Origin: Pseudorasbora parva | Lineage: Eukaryota > Chordata > Actinopteri > Cypriniformes > Gobionidae | Direction: 5' to 3' | Length of the DNA stretch: 64,000 nt | Assembly (NCBI RefSeq): GCF_024679245.1 | Contig: NC_090172.1 | Location: 5,846,446 to 5,910,445 of the forward strand | Shown here: in pieces, positions 8,990 through 22,077 of the stretch | How positions within the stretch are numbered: the first letter of the stretch is position 1 | Layout of the letters: the number at the start of each line of letters is the position of its first letter | Made by a program: the position numbers and the translations under genes | Notes under the pieces: generated by a model | Database searches by the model: none | Told to the model about the DNA's origin: nothing | The model's input: only the letters and a program-made list of their open reading frames with translations

Positions 8990-10360
8990 TGTAGCGTCTG
9001 TGGTCTCTTACAATGAGGATCAAAGAGGAACCCAATGTTGATTGTAACAAGGGGGGATAGCTTTTAGCCGCATGTAAATTAAGAGCCACGCCACAGAGTC
9101 TGGGGGAAGTGACAACTTCGGCAGTTTTACGACCCCGTCCGAATAACACAGACCCTGATCGGGTCACACGACTCGAACCCTGTTTCCCCCCCTTTTTCAT
9201 TCCCCAGACCGAAAGGCGCCAAGGCTCCTGTCAATACACAAGGACTCACACACACACACACACATTCCTTATGAAGCTTTAATTAAGACTATTCTAGACT
9301 GTATACGAGGTAGCTTGGTGTGTATATGCATGCTCCTTGACTCAGGCCTACTCAGTCATGGCATAGAAACAATGTAAGCTCATTTTAAATGCTTGTATTC
9401 CTGTGTAAAATTGTATCTCTGTTTTAATATCTCCCAGCCATAAGGTGTTTGATACCTAAATATTCCTATTTCTTTGACTTACTCAATGATGCACAAAATG
9501 GGATTGTGAAATGTATCATTAATATGTTTAGCCGACTTGGGAGTAAAACCATACAAAATCAACACCCCTTTACGACACCTCAGGAACATGCAAAATAGGC
9601 CATAAAATGAGACAAAGAGAACTTTTCCCGCTACCGAATTCACCCTCTGGATTGGGTGAATTAGCCAGAAGGGGGCGTGGATTAATTCTCTTAAAAGATC
9701 AGTGGAGACCACAATCTTCCCTCTTGACTTCTCTCTTCGCTTCTGAAACTTCTTCCCGGTTTGACTTCTGAAACTCTCCTCTGAACTCTTCTCTTCTGGA
9801 AACTCCTCTTCAACAATCCTTTGTTCCTCGTTCCATCAACTTAAGCCACAGGCTTCTTCAGGAGGTAGACCCGAAGCGCCGCTAAAGGAAAACTACGTCA
9901 CCTCCCGACCTCGGAGAGAACTACCTGAGACGCAGAAATATATACACACACACACAAGCGAGAAGCCAAAACGAAACCAAAAGAAATGCAAGTATTCTTC
10001 TTCTTATAAAATTTAAACTGCTGTAAAGAAGGTGTGTATTGTCCCGTTGGGACAAGCTCCGTGAAGGTCGTAGTTGTTGAACTGAAGGAAAGCTGTGTTT
10101 TTACCTCTAAATGCTTTGTAGCCTACCATCTCTCTCTCATCTCTCTCTCTCTCTCTCATCTCTCTCTTTTATCTCTCTCTAATTTCAGTCTATTCATTAT
10201 TCTCTTTTATGTATTCTTTCGTTAATACCTACATGTCTACTTTCTTGATGCATATTTAGTGTGTACTCTCTGTGTGAATCGTAGTGTTATTTTTAGTCTG
10301 TGTTTATTAAACCTCCAGAAAGACATTTAATGAGTTGGGTCTGTTGTTCTCCCACATACA
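8990..10360 (+). repeat. 3' LTR of the endogenous retrovirus (about 1.37 kb)
   Basis: Begins TGTAGCG directly after the polypurine tract and most likely ends ...CACATACA at 10360, giving matched TGTA/TACA ends. Likely U3 promoter: a GC box (GGGGGCGTGG, 9671-9680) and a TATA-like TTAAAAG (9691-9697), placing the cap site near 9718-9725. A polyadenylation signal ATTAAA is at 10306-10311, followed by a GT-rich stretch, so R is about 0.6 kb and U5 about 30 bases. R contains CT-rich tracts (about 10127-10187). The right end is set by the terminal dinucleotide only, since the 5' LTR is not in the window for comparison. Confidence 0.7.
9671..9697 (+). promoter_or_regulatory. Putative LTR core promoter (GC box and TATA-like box)
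   Basis: GGGGGCGTGG followed eleven bases later by TTAAAAG. It sits about 0.7 kb into the LTR and 0.6 kb before the ATTAAA signal, the arrangement expected for a U3/R boundary. Prediction from motifs only. Confidence 0.4.
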
Positions 10361-11234
10361 CAAAGTCAATGAAACTTGCGATCTAAGTTACCTAACTGCT
10401 TATGCTACTATGTTAGTAAAGTAAACTGTATGACCATTTGAAATATTGAACTTGTCCTGATCAGTAAAGTTAATGTTTCTTATGCGCTCGTAAAGCAGTG
10501 ATCCCTTATGGAGAATTGAGTTGAAAAGTCTATTACTAATTTGGTGGACGAACTTAGTAGGATAATTTCAAGCAATTTCATAAAGGGTTACTTGTATTTA
10601 ATTAAACAATTTTCCCTATCGGAAAATTTTTAATACGTAATGAATGACTGGCAAATTATATTCATAAATTTATGAATATTGAATATTAAACCCCTTTTGA
10701 GTTAATTATTCCCCGAGACATTAAACTCATAAGTAAGTCATTGTTGTTACAATAGGAATATTGAAGCGGCAGTGGATTTCAGCATCCCCCTTTCAATATA
10801 AAACAATCTAATGATAACATTGGAGACAAAAATTGCTTAAATGTAATGAATTTAATAATCATGCAAGGTTGTCGGCAATCTTGAAATGTCATTTAATATG
10901 CCTGGCTGTTAAAATTGTCATTGAAATGAGTGCAATGTGGGATTCCTTAAATAAGGACACCTGTTGAAGGTCAAAAACAGTTGAGGGTCTTTTTTGTTAA
11001 GTAACTTAACAAAAATAAAGTAACTGCGACCTGGTAATCCCTACGTTATGGGGACAAAATGTCCCCACAAAGATGGCAATGTCCGAAATCCTTGTCCTTG
11101 TGGGGACATTTTTAGGTCCCCATGAGGAAAACATCTTATAAATCACACAGAAGGAGTTTTTTTGAGAAAGTAAAAATGCAGAATGTTTCCTGTGATGGGT
11201 AGGTTTAGGGGCAGGGGCAGTGTAGGGGGATAAG
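10361..11234. other. AT-rich intronic DNA with a GGGGACA inverted repeat
   Basis: No gene seen. From about 11038 to 11140 there are nested inverted copies of TGGGGACA/TGTCCCCA, a pattern common in interspersed fish repeats. The rest looks unique and AT-rich. Confidence 0.4.
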
Positions 11235-12171
11235 ATGTGTGTGTGCATGAATGTCACCGGTGTTTTCCTCACGTCTGCTGCCCACACACTAAAACTCTTG
11301 AGCTTCCATATCAGGGACAATTTAAGATCTGTTAACCTGCCTTAGACAATGAATGAACACAGCCTTGATACAACAAGAAAAGACGTGTCTCTGAAGGATA
11401 TTTCCCTGAGGAATGTGTTCAGGTTTGAGCGGAGGGCAAGAACGTGTTTATTTGTCACAGATCTTCAGAGACGGCGTGTGTTTGGGGAGTTGATAGATGT
11501 GTGGCCTTTAAAGGACGAGCAACAAATCAGATCCGGTAGTTTTAAGGGTCAGAAATAAGGCCAGGAATGTGTGGAATTAAACAACACAAACACAAAGGGG
11601 CTTCTGGGCTGTTTAAACACTGTCCGCTTCAAACTAACAGGAACCACCTTTTTCTCTTTGCACTTGACATCTGTATAATATCTGTAAAAGGCATAAATAT
11701 GATAGAGTAAGAGATAGTGTTCAAACCCTTAAGGAAACATTATATAATGTGCCATGTGAAGCAAACACCAAGGCTGATGTTAAAAGCTTTATGTGTGGAT
11801 AGTCAAATGATTCAATTAATAAAACATTATTTAGCTTTTAACTCCCACTACATGAAATAGCAAAGAGAAAAAGCATTTATCTTAAAAATAAATAAAACAA
11901 ACTCTTCTTCTAAGTGAAATAACAGATTCTTGCACATTTGTTATTAATTATGACCTTCACGAAGAAATGATTGACCTCAGTTATTATGAGGATGCTATTA
12001 AGTATCTGCTTTCAGAAGACCCAAACAAGATGTTTTCCTGCTGAATGAAGGGTAAGATTTAATGTGAAAGCTGTTTGACATTTATGTAAGAATAATAGAT
12101 GATGGACCAGTAATTTATAGAAAATTCGAAGTATATTTGAAGTGGTAATATGGGCATCCTAAAATTCGCAT

Positions 12172-12753
12172 TTAACCCTTAAATGCATACCTCGGGTCTT
12201 TAGCGACCCAGGACATCATTCACTACCCTCCTCCCCTCATTCATTTTTTTAAAGTTAGATATCAACCTTCTTAGTATTCTCTCAATCAATTAATTATAAA
12301 CAATATAACAAGAAAAAAATAATAATGATGAAGTGATGTTTCACTCTTAGTTACCGCAGACAGAAAACAAAAGAATAGAAAGAATCATCAGCAAAACTTG
12401 ATATATTTTTCAAGTATTGATACTGAACGCAGTCAAATATTAGTGTCACTGTCACTTGATGGTGGATCGGGTGAAGAAGATGTTGAAAATGATTGTTTTG
12501 AGAATATGAAATCGGGAATATGACTCAAATGCTGAATGTACTTTGACGGGGACAGTGATGATGGTATAAAACATCTTTTTAGAAGACATCAAAATATGCT
12601 TTATTTTATTCTTCTGTAATTGTTACTCCAATATCAGTAGAGTTTTATATTACGGCAAAAGGTAGAGATTCATCCGTGTCAGATTTAGATCTGGGTCGCT
12701 AAAGATCTGAATATTTAATAATGACTGGCGAAACTATCCTGCATTTAAGAGTG
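12172..12753. mobile_element. piggyBac-like MITE in copy A
   Basis: Left end TTAA followed by CCCTTAAATGCATACC and GGGTCTTTAGCGACCC; the right end carries the diverged inverse (CTGGGTCGCTAAAGA, then GCATTTAAGAGTG). TTAA target and CCC ends suggest a non-autonomous piggyBac-type element. A copy at the same place in segment B means it predates the duplication. Confidence 0.45.
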
Positions 12754-15700
12754 AAACCCATTTCTAACCCATTTATGGACTCAAAAAGGTGTAGTATATG
12801 TTTTGGAATAAAATTTGAGCATAATTATAGGGAGAATTCGAGTAAGATGAAAGTCTTTTAATTTTTCTTGCCGAATATCTATTTTTCCAATGTAAAAAAT
12901 CTTAAAATGTAGAAAATCCTGTGTCACTCAAAATTCTGGATTGTAATATTCTGGCATTAACTGAAGCCAATTTAATAATAAATAAATAAATCAACATTAC
13001 TGAACAGTTATTTGTACAGTTTACTACCATTTATCTAAGACACCTCATAAAAAGTATGTAAATGGCAACCATAACATATTTCATTTGTTAATAATCATTT
13101 TAAAAGCATACCTAGCTCAAAATAATCATATGAAGCTCTGATTCTGAATTAATCTATTTCACTTAACCAAAATACTGTGATCACCAGTATCCATCCATGT
13201 CCACGTAGAACTCACTATCACACCAGAATCATTGCACATCTCCTCTGCATTTTGGTAGGGTGAGGCATCATTTTGGTTGAGGAAAAGGTTGTTTTAATTC
13301 CTCTAATGTAAGAGCCTTATATTAATATATCTGGGCTAGGTGCCACAGGTGGAAGAGGTGATGGACTATCCCATTTTTCTTATCCCGGACGAGCCCCCAG
13401 ATCTGTCCCCATGTTCTTTCTAATAACCTAAACTTGAATTGAGAGGCTGTGCCACACACAGAGGTGGGGAGAGTGGAGAAAAGCCGCTGATGATGAATGA
13501 AAAGACTTTGTCATGGTTCATCTGCCTTGTTAATTCTCTGCCAGCACCTCACACATGATTTGTTTCAGTCATGGGACTGTCAGCACAAAAGGCCCGAGTT
13601 TAACGGAGGCTGAGCTAAATGGCGATGAAGCCAATGAAAAACTAAACGCTCATCATTTTGTCAACAGTGAACAAGCTTTAGATATTATGAACTGCAAACA
13701 GATCAATAAGGCCAAGGTGAAAAGCAAACAAAATAAACTGCAGAAATACAGGAGCACAAGGGGCGGCATTCAAACACAACAAACACCAGCGCCCCACATA
13801 TAGCCACAATGGTACGGCGGATCAACCTTTTGACTTTTAAAGTTCTTATTTTTTTATCTATAAACAATCTACTGCTGATCAGTCAGTTTAAAAAAATTAA
13901 GTGATTCATCTCTTTAGAAATGTTTCCATTAAATGACTCCTGTAACAATGCTTTGGTACTTTTACAAAGAGCATCAGAGCCATAAAAAAGAAACCATGAA
14001 ATGATGCAGAGGGGAAAACACACAAGTAAAAAGACCAAGTGGTTTTCGGAAAGGTCAGTGTGTTAGAAAACAAACCAGACCTTATTTCTTACTGCATTTG
14101 GGGAAAAGCAGAAAGATGCCAAAGCAACCACATTAAAATAAGTAGTTCAACAAACCATTCAGTCATGCATTAAAGTGTTTTGGCTATTGAAAGCTACAAT
14201 TGCTCCCATTTTTCTGTCTGGCCCAATTTTACCTGCCCTACAAATATTTAATAAAAATAGTCAGCATGAAAGAGAAGTTGCGATCATCTTTTCTTCCCTA
14301 TTGTGCTGTACAGTAGAGCATCTTCTCGAATGGGAAAACATTTTTTTAGGGTGCGACGTTATTCAGTCCATCAGATAATTGGATTATTGTCGTTATTTTG
14401 ATTAAAGATTAAAAGGGAACATTCTTTCTTTGTTTTAAAATGATGCATCAATCAATCAAACAATTGAATATTCCATAAAAATAATAAGATCTGTCCCTTT
14501 AGATTTTATGGTGACTATAACTATAGTTTTGTTTTTATTATTGAACAAAAAAATGCTTTTAATTTGCTATAAATGTAGAAGAAAGCTGTACTATAACATG
14601 CTTTTTGCTTCATATTACACAAACTGATTTTATGGTTCTAGGCTAAGAGGGAAGAAATAAACCTTATCTTCTAAAGTACTTCTGTTCGGTGGCTGAAAGC
14701 TTTGCGTCTGTTGGCCAGAGAACTGCCAGAGGCCATGAGCCTGATGTGAATGCATGAGCTCTGTGAGGAGGAGGATGTGTTAGTTATGCCCACTGTAGAC
14801 AGGGAAGACAGCATTAATATATCTGAACCAGCAGCGACGGGCCCTGAAGTACCAGCAGTAACCGATAGCATGGTTTTAAAGGCATAGAGGTGTGACTGGA
14901 AATCTACACAGCTGCAGGGATAAGAAACACACGAAACCTCAATAGAGTTCTATTTTTGTAAGCCAAAACCCAGAAACAAGTAAGCATTTGCCGCCGGCAA
15001 AATGGGCTTTCAATAAAGCCCATGCTGTAGCAAAGTGAATTTTTTATTTAATTTAAATCAGTGGTACCTGACTAGAGAACACAAAGAAAAAAGGCTGCTG
15101 TCTTCCCTTTTGCCAAATAGGTACACTGTTAAATGATGTGTTTGTCTGTTTATAACAGCCACCAAGAAAAAGGCTGAAAAAAACAGGTGGTGGTCCTGCA
15201 CCCCCACAATATAATAGCAGCAACTCCTTCATTCCTGATAGACTAAATGAGCTTTCAATTCTCTTACTACACTGTAAAATTATTTGTTGCTGCATTATAT
15301 TAAGTATAATCCAAATGGGTAGTACAGTAATTTCAACTGTTTGTGAAAGTGAACATTTTTAGTTGATATAAAATATGTTGCCATGAGTTATTCATCACAT
15401 TTTATTTTAATTTTGAACAGTGTATATGAAAAATTCAACACCCATAATGCACTGGGAAATGGGCATGTTGCCGTCCAAGGCCACATCCACCAGTCTTCTG
15501 TGGATACGCTAAACGTCAAATGCCGCCTTGCTTTTAATACCTCTTAGCAAACTTTTAATCATAATGGTGTTGACTTGTATTGTTCTTTGGGTCCAAGAAT
15601 TAAAAAATGTAATGTTCAGCGGTAGTGAGATAATTCTGGTTTCCAGCGAAGGATCCTGTAGGCAGCGACTAAAGGATGCAGTCCCTCGACCTCAATGTTG

Positions 15701-16338
15701 CAGTCGCCTGGATGACCATGAACATGTTGTTTTAGGCCAAACACAGGTGGAAAAAAACGGAAAGAAACCGCTGTTCTGTCAGTTCTGCCAAACATCCCAT
15801 AGCAAAACAGGTAAGAAGCTGTTGCCATATAGCCGCTCTGGAGAAAATGTTGATGTTATCCAGCTAATTTCAAATATCATATAGTGTCAAAACGGGCAGA
15901 TTGGTAATATAGTTTAAATTTAAGTGTTCAGTTCAATTTAAGATGAAGCATAGTGATGGTGACGTTGAAGTGAAAGTCGTTTCATTCATTTATAGCCTTA
16001 TTATAACTCATTTAAATTTTATTTAGGTTTCAAAAGTCATAAAAGTTGTGTTCATTTGTGAAGATTAGGCTATCATGATGAACAAAATGTGTAACAGAGT
16101 CAGAGTCTTATTTTCTACAATGATCAAAACTCCAATAGAAAAAACCTATTGGGATAATTGTTGTTTATTATTATTTATTTATTTTTGACTAAGGAACCAG
16201 AGGAATATAATGGGAATTTAAGAATGGCAGATGGATTATGCATCACTTGTACGCCTCTGGTAATGAATAATTGGACTGGGGTTTATGTGATGACACAATG
16301 TTGATCCTTGCAGCACAATGCCGTCGGATGAACAAGGA

Positions 16339-16537
<199 letters not shown>

Positions 16538-16545
16538 GTCACTCT

Positions 16546-17284
16546 CATACCTGTCAAGTATCCCGTTTTGGCCGGGAAAGTCCTGTATTTTACCCTTCTT
16601 TCCCGCGCTGTCCTCCCGTTTTAGATTTTCCAGTAAATCTCCTGTATTTTAACCTGCATTATTAAAAAATAATGATAAGCGATAAGTCTATCTGCAGTAG
16701 CCTACACTGGCCGTCATCGCGAGGTTAGTGTGTGAGGTCAGATGACGAGTGACAACGCGGGAAAAAAACTAAAAACAAAACAGAGACGGATGACGGACGT
16801 AATGATAGAGACGGAAGGCACTCCTGCCAAAAAACAAAACCCTCATGTCAATACCGTGATCAATGGGACAGCGAATTTCATTTTCTGAAGAGGAGCAGGT
16901 GGAGGACAGTCACGCGTTTTGTAAGTTTTGTAACTGCGACTTCAGCATCTCACATCCGCATCATGTGCGACAGCGGAAGATCTTTTAAAGTGACAGTAAC
17001 CACTTATAATGACAATGAAAAGAACAAAAGTAATTGCTCACTAAATATGCTCTGCTCTTGACTAAATAACTTCAGTATCTTTAATAAGGATCAACCTATA
17101 TATAATTCAAAACTTATACAGTGCAAACTGATAGGAATTTTTCTATATTTCCTACTTGTTAAGTTGTTATACAGGTAGGAAGAGCACAGGTACAAATGAA
17201 ATGTATTATTATGGGTTTATGTAATATATGTAATTCCCCACCAAATCTCTCCCGGATTTTGATACCCAAATATTGACAGGTATG
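16546..17284 (+). mobile_element. hAT-type element with 8-bp target duplication and transposase remnant
   Basis: Terminal inverted repeats CATACCTGTCAA and TTGACAGGTATG, flanked on both sides by GTCACTCT (16538-16545 and 17285-17292). The 8-bp duplication and end sequence fit the hAT superfamily. Inside, around 16795-16985, a broken frame encodes a Cys-Lys-Phe-Cys-Asn-Cys segment that resembles the BED-type zinc finger at the start of hAT-like transposases. Most of the transposase is missing. Confidence 0.7.
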
Positions 17285-18587
17285 GTCACTCTTAAAATTA
17301 AAGGTTCAATGGGGATCTATATTTGACTGAATTTTAAAGTACACTTTATGCCAAAAAAGGTTCTATATAATGAGAAATGTCTTAAATAATTGCATAATAC
17401 TTTCATGTTTAGTGGTTTTTCAATTGTTTTATAGTGATAAAGTATGTTTACGAGCTTCATGAAATTTCATTCAAAATTAATAAAACAAAATGAACTGATT
17501 AAAAACAAATCCATCAAACAAACCTCTAAAGGTTCTATGAATTGCCCTTTTAAACTTCTATTTAGAACTTTTTCTTCTAAGAGTGAGTCTACATCTATGT
17601 GTGAGCAAAGAAAGGGGAATAAAAAGAGCAAACTAATTTCAGAGGAGTAACAGATGGCAGATGACGTTTTCCTATAAAAATTCACTGCGGAAACAAACGA
17701 CTCCAAACAGCTGAGAGCAGCCCACATATACAGGCTCTTCACCCCCGCATGTCTGAAACACACTCAAAGATGCCTTTTATTCCAATTTTGCGCATAAGTT
17801 AAATTTGCAACTTGTGACAGAACCCTAGCTAGTGTTTTCCTTTTTGATCGCACATTTTAATAGGTGACTAGCTAATGTACTTGCATCAAAAAACAATAAC
17901 TGTTAAGTTGAATTATTTCTTGTGTTGATGATCTATTGCTAAACACTTGTTTTGTTTGGTGGCATGAATAGGTTTAAGGGTGTGTTAAAATTAAATTAAT
18001 TTTGTCCATATTTGAAGCTCAAACGTGCTCCGTAACACGAGAATGAACCTCATTGGTTCCAACGCGTCAAGCAAACATGCTTGAGCTTCCGTTTACCAAA
18101 ACTGATGTGTGAGTTGATGAATGTTTATGTTCATATAAATTCAATCTGTTCATCATATAAAGCGATCGAGTCTCTTCAGTAAATTTGGATTAAACCGGTC
18201 AATTCATATGGATTAGTTTTACGATCTCTTAATGAACTTTTAAAGCGTCAAATGGTATCTGTGTAGCTGTCAATGGAGGAACAGAAACCACTCAGATTTC
18301 ATCTTCATTTGTTTTCTGAAGATGAACAAAAGTTTGGGTTTGGAACGACACGAGGGTGAGTAAATGACAGAATTTTCATTTTTTGGGAGGACTATCCCTT
18401 TAAGGGGCAGGGAAAGGGTCAATTATCAACAGAAATGTAATTACAGCTGAAATTGCATGAAGGTATTTTTAAAATATAAGAGTACAAGTGTAGTCGTGGT
18501 ATTTAATTGTAGGAGGATGAATCAAGAGCATTGGCACAGTGGAGGGTGCTGGAGCTGTACTCTTATATGTACTCATGAAGAGATCAG

Positions 18588-18787
18588 NNNNNNNNNNNNN
18601 NNNNNNNNNNNNNNNNNNNNNNNNNNNNNNNNNNNNNNNNNNNNNNNNNNNNNNNNNNNNNNNNNNNNNNNNNNNNNNNNNNNNNNNNNNNNNNNNNNNN
18701 NNNNNNNNNNNNNNNNNNNNNNNNNNNNNNNNNNNNNNNNNNNNNNNNNNNNNNNNNNNNNNNNNNNNNNNNNNNNNNNNNNNNNNN
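18588..18787. other. Assembly gap (200 N)
   Basis: Exactly 200 undetermined bases, at the right-hand end of copy A. The round size suggests a placeholder gap. The end of copy A and its true distance to copy B are therefore unknown. Confidence 1.
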
Positions 18788-19642
18788 ATACTGTATTTGT
18801 TCATCTTTAACGTTAGTTAATAAAAATACAGCTGTTCATTGTTTGTTCATGTTACTTCACAGGGCATTAACTAATGTTAACAAATACAACTTTTGATTTT
18901 AATAATGTATTAATAAATGTTCAAATCGAAAAACAAAGATGTGCAGGTCATTGTTAGTTTGTGTAAACTAATGAAACCTTATAGTAAAGTGTTACCATTA
19001 AATCTTAGCAGAAATGTTTGAATTGTATCATTGTTACTACAAACAAAAATGTTAAGCAGCAAAACTATTTTTTTTTTTAGGCAGTAAATCATCATATTAG
19101 AAGATTTCCGAAGGATCATGTGACACTGAAGACTGGAGAAATGATGCTGAAAATACAGCTTTGATCACAGGAATAAATTATATTTTTAATTATATTAAAA
19201 TAAAAAACAATTATTTTAAATAAATTTAAATAATTTTAAATTGTAATAATATTTCACAATATTACTGTTTTTACTGTATTTTTGATTAAATAAATGCAGC
19301 CGTAGCGAGCAGAAGAGACTTCTTTCAAAAACCTTTTTTTTTTGACAGGTACTGTAGCTAGGGGGAAGGGGGCAGAAATAAAAAGTAAAATAACAGGCTT
19401 CTTAATTCTCATTATGACCTTTAAGAAAAAACTTATTGACATCAGTGATATGTTGCATACCGGTAATATGTCAAGTTAAAATTGTCTAAACTGTTTTATT
19501 CTGCCTATTGCTGTAGCGATGTTAGCTCTCTTTTCTGGTCAGAGATATACACCGTTTGTAATTGTGCTTATGTGAGGTTCTGCTCGCTGTCACACACATT
19601 AGACACAGCAGCATGTTGAAACAACGGAGACTGAAGGCGGTT

Positions 19643-19643
<1 letters not shown>
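18788..19643. other. Spacer between duplicated segments, repeat-rich
   Basis: No gene seen. About 18850-18900 carries a TAATGTTAACAAAT-type repeat, and about 19079-19260 a dispersed fish repeat (GGATCATGTGACACTGAAGA...), also found inverted near 31050-31110. A GT run at the end starts copy B. Confidence 0.45.
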
Positions 19644-19677
<34 letters not shown>

Positions 19678-20644
19678 ATGAATGTCACCGGTGTTTTCGT
19701 CACGTCTGCTGCCCACACACTAAAACTCTTGAGCTTCCATATCAGGGACAATTGAAGATCTGTTAACCTGCCTTAGACAATGAATGAACACAGCCTTGAT
19801 ACATCAAGAAAAGACGTGTCTCTGAAGGATATTTCCCTGAGGAATGTGTTCAGGTTTGAGCGGAGGGCAAGAACGTGTTTATTTGTCACAGATCTTCAGA
19901 GACGGCGTGTGTTTGGGGAGTTGATAGATGTGTGGCCTTTAAAGGACGAGCAACAAATCAGATCCGGTAGTTTTACGGGTCAGAAATAAGGCCAGGAATG
20001 TGTGGAATTAAACAACACAAACACAAAGGGGCTTCTGGGCTGTTTAAACACTGTCCGCTTCAAACTAACAGGAACCACATAATGACCATATGACAGCATA
20101 CTACAATATGTCGTGTATTGTTAAATTATGGATTTTATTCTGTTCTTTATTAATGTTTCTGATCTGTCATCCATGCAAGTTATTTTTCTCTTTGCACTTG
20201 ACATCTGTATAATATCTGTAAAAGACATAAATATGAGATATTAGAGTAAGAGATTTAATGTTTAAACCCTTAAGGAAACATTATATAATGCGCCAAGTGA
20301 AGCAAACGCCAAGGCTGATGTTAAAAGCTTTATGTGTGGATAGTCAAATGATTCAATTAATAAAACATTATTTAGTTTTTAACTCCCAGTACATGAAATA
20401 GCAAAGAGAAAAAGCATTTATCTTAAAAAAACAAAAAAAACTCTTCTTCTAAGTGAAATAACAGATTCTAGCACATTTGTTATTCATTATGACCTTCACG
20501 AAGAAATGATTGACCTCAGTTATTATGAGGATGCTATTAAGTATCTGCTTTCAGAAGACCCAAACAAGATGTTTTCCTGCTGAATGAAGGGTAAGATTTA
20601 ATGTGAAAGCTGTTTGACATTTATTTAAGAATAATAGATGGACC

Positions 20645-21396
20645 TAGCCTGGATGCCAGCCGAACTTAGCCCCGCCCACAATATTTTTAGGTCAGGCAGT
20701 TCGGTCTGGCCTCGATCCATAGAGGAGTAATTATCCCCGAACAGAAACTGTTCGGACTAATGAAATCATCAGGGAGGGCTTTAGACGATGACGGACAGAT
20801 GATCAACAGTAACGTAATCATCACGTCATCAAAGGGGCTTGGATTATATTTTTTCGAATCCTAAATGGAGAGCTTGTGTATCTGCATTCACCTTCACAAT
20901 TTCTCTCAGAAATGATGATCATGTTGGGTAAGTACTCTGTGTATCATTAAATGATTTTTTTACAACACCAGCAAAGATCGTATTTGCCAGCCTGATTTCA
21001 GCGTGCGTGCAGACGGGGTTGCCAAGTTTTTACAACAAAACCCGCCAACTACTAGCTCTAAACTTCTCGGGGGGTTCCACAGGGGAAAAATGGCATTTGG
21101 GGGGTAAATTGTGTGTTATTTTGGCAAGGTTGCTGCTAAAATTCGCACTCATGGGTCTATAGTCGCTTCAACCCGCGGACATAGAAAACAACCCGCGGAA
21201 AAAACGCGGACTTGGCAACGCAGTGCAGTTGAGCTCTGTTGACATTTGACAATGCGTCGCTTCGTTGCTCTGATTGGTTGTAGGTCTATCCAATTGATGT
21301 CTGTACTGGTTCAGTTGAAACACACCCCATAATCACAGCCCAATGGAGCATCAGACTCATATTCTGACTAGAATTCAGTATGGCCACGTCAGGCTA
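20645..21396. mobile_element. DNA transposon (TAGCCTG ends) with 9-bp target duplication, only in copy B
   Basis: Begins TAGCCTG and ends CAGGCTA, flanked by AGATGGACC on both sides (20636-20644 and 21397-21405). Copy A lacks it at the same place. There is no transposase frame, so it is non-autonomous. The duplication reads as 9 bp, whereas hAT elements normally make 8, so the superfamily is left open. Confidence 0.75.
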
Positions 21397-21469
21397 AGAT
21401 GGACCAATAATTTATAGAAAATTTGAAGTATATTTGAAGTCCCAAATATGGCCATCCCAAGATTCGCAT

Positions 21470-22077
21470 TTAACCCTTAAATGCATACCTCGGGTCTTTA
21501 GCGACCCAGGACATCATTCACTACCCTCCTCTCAGTTCATTTTTTAAAAGTAAGCTATCAACCTTCTTAGTATTCTCTCAATCAATTAATTATAAACAAT
21601 ATAACAAGAAAAAAATAATAATGATGAAGTGATGTTTCACTCTTAGTTACCGCAGACAGAAAACAAAAGAATAGAAAGAATCATCAGCAAAACTTGATAT
21701 ATTTTTCATGTATTGATATTGAACGCAGTCAAATATTAGTGTCACTGTCACTTGATGATGGATCGGGTGAAGAAGCTGTCAGCGATCAAAATTTTGATTT
21801 TGAAGATGTTGAAAATGATTGTTTTGAGAATATGAGATCGGGAATATGACTCAAATGCTGAATGTACTTTGACGGGGATAGTGATGATGGTATAAAACAT
21901 CTTTTCAGAAGACAAAATATGCTTTATTTTATTCTTCTGTAATTGTTACTCCAATATCAGTAGAGTTTTATATTACGGCAAAAGGTAGAGATTCATCCGT
22001 GTCAGATTTAGATCTGGGTCGCTAAAGACCTGAATATTTAATAATGATTGGCGAAACTATCCTGCATTTAAGAGTGA
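21470..22077. mobile_element. piggyBac-like MITE in copy B
   Basis: Same ends as the element at 12172-12753 (TTAA, CCCTTAAATGCATACC, GGGTCTTTAGCGACCC). About 30 bases present here near 21776-21806 are missing in copy A. Confidence 0.45.

Larger units (their letters stand above)
1..10360 (+). mobile_element. Endogenous retrovirus, lokiretrovirus-like, 5' end outside window
   Basis: A provirus in the order gag, pol, env, polypurine tract, 3' LTR. The 5' LTR, primer binding site and gag start lie left of base 1, so the primer tRNA and target-site duplication cannot be read. Gag is open from base 1, pol is one open frame of 1776 codons and env one of 588, so I see no disabling mutation; this suggests a recent insertion. 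Pol has DTG protease, YVDD reverse transcriptase, a second RNase H-like domain and an HHCC/DD35E integrase. Env is arranged like a paramyxovirus-type F protein. Lokiretroviruses, a sister lineage of known retroviruses found in fish and other vertebrates, are reported to have such Envs; assignment here is by architecture only, not by phylogeny. The element is antisense to dennd5a, whose exon 1 lies at 36.4 kb. Confidence 0.85.

Noticed and set aside
18457..18820. Frames across the N gap
   Set aside because: Most of the sequence is undetermined; no support for coding.
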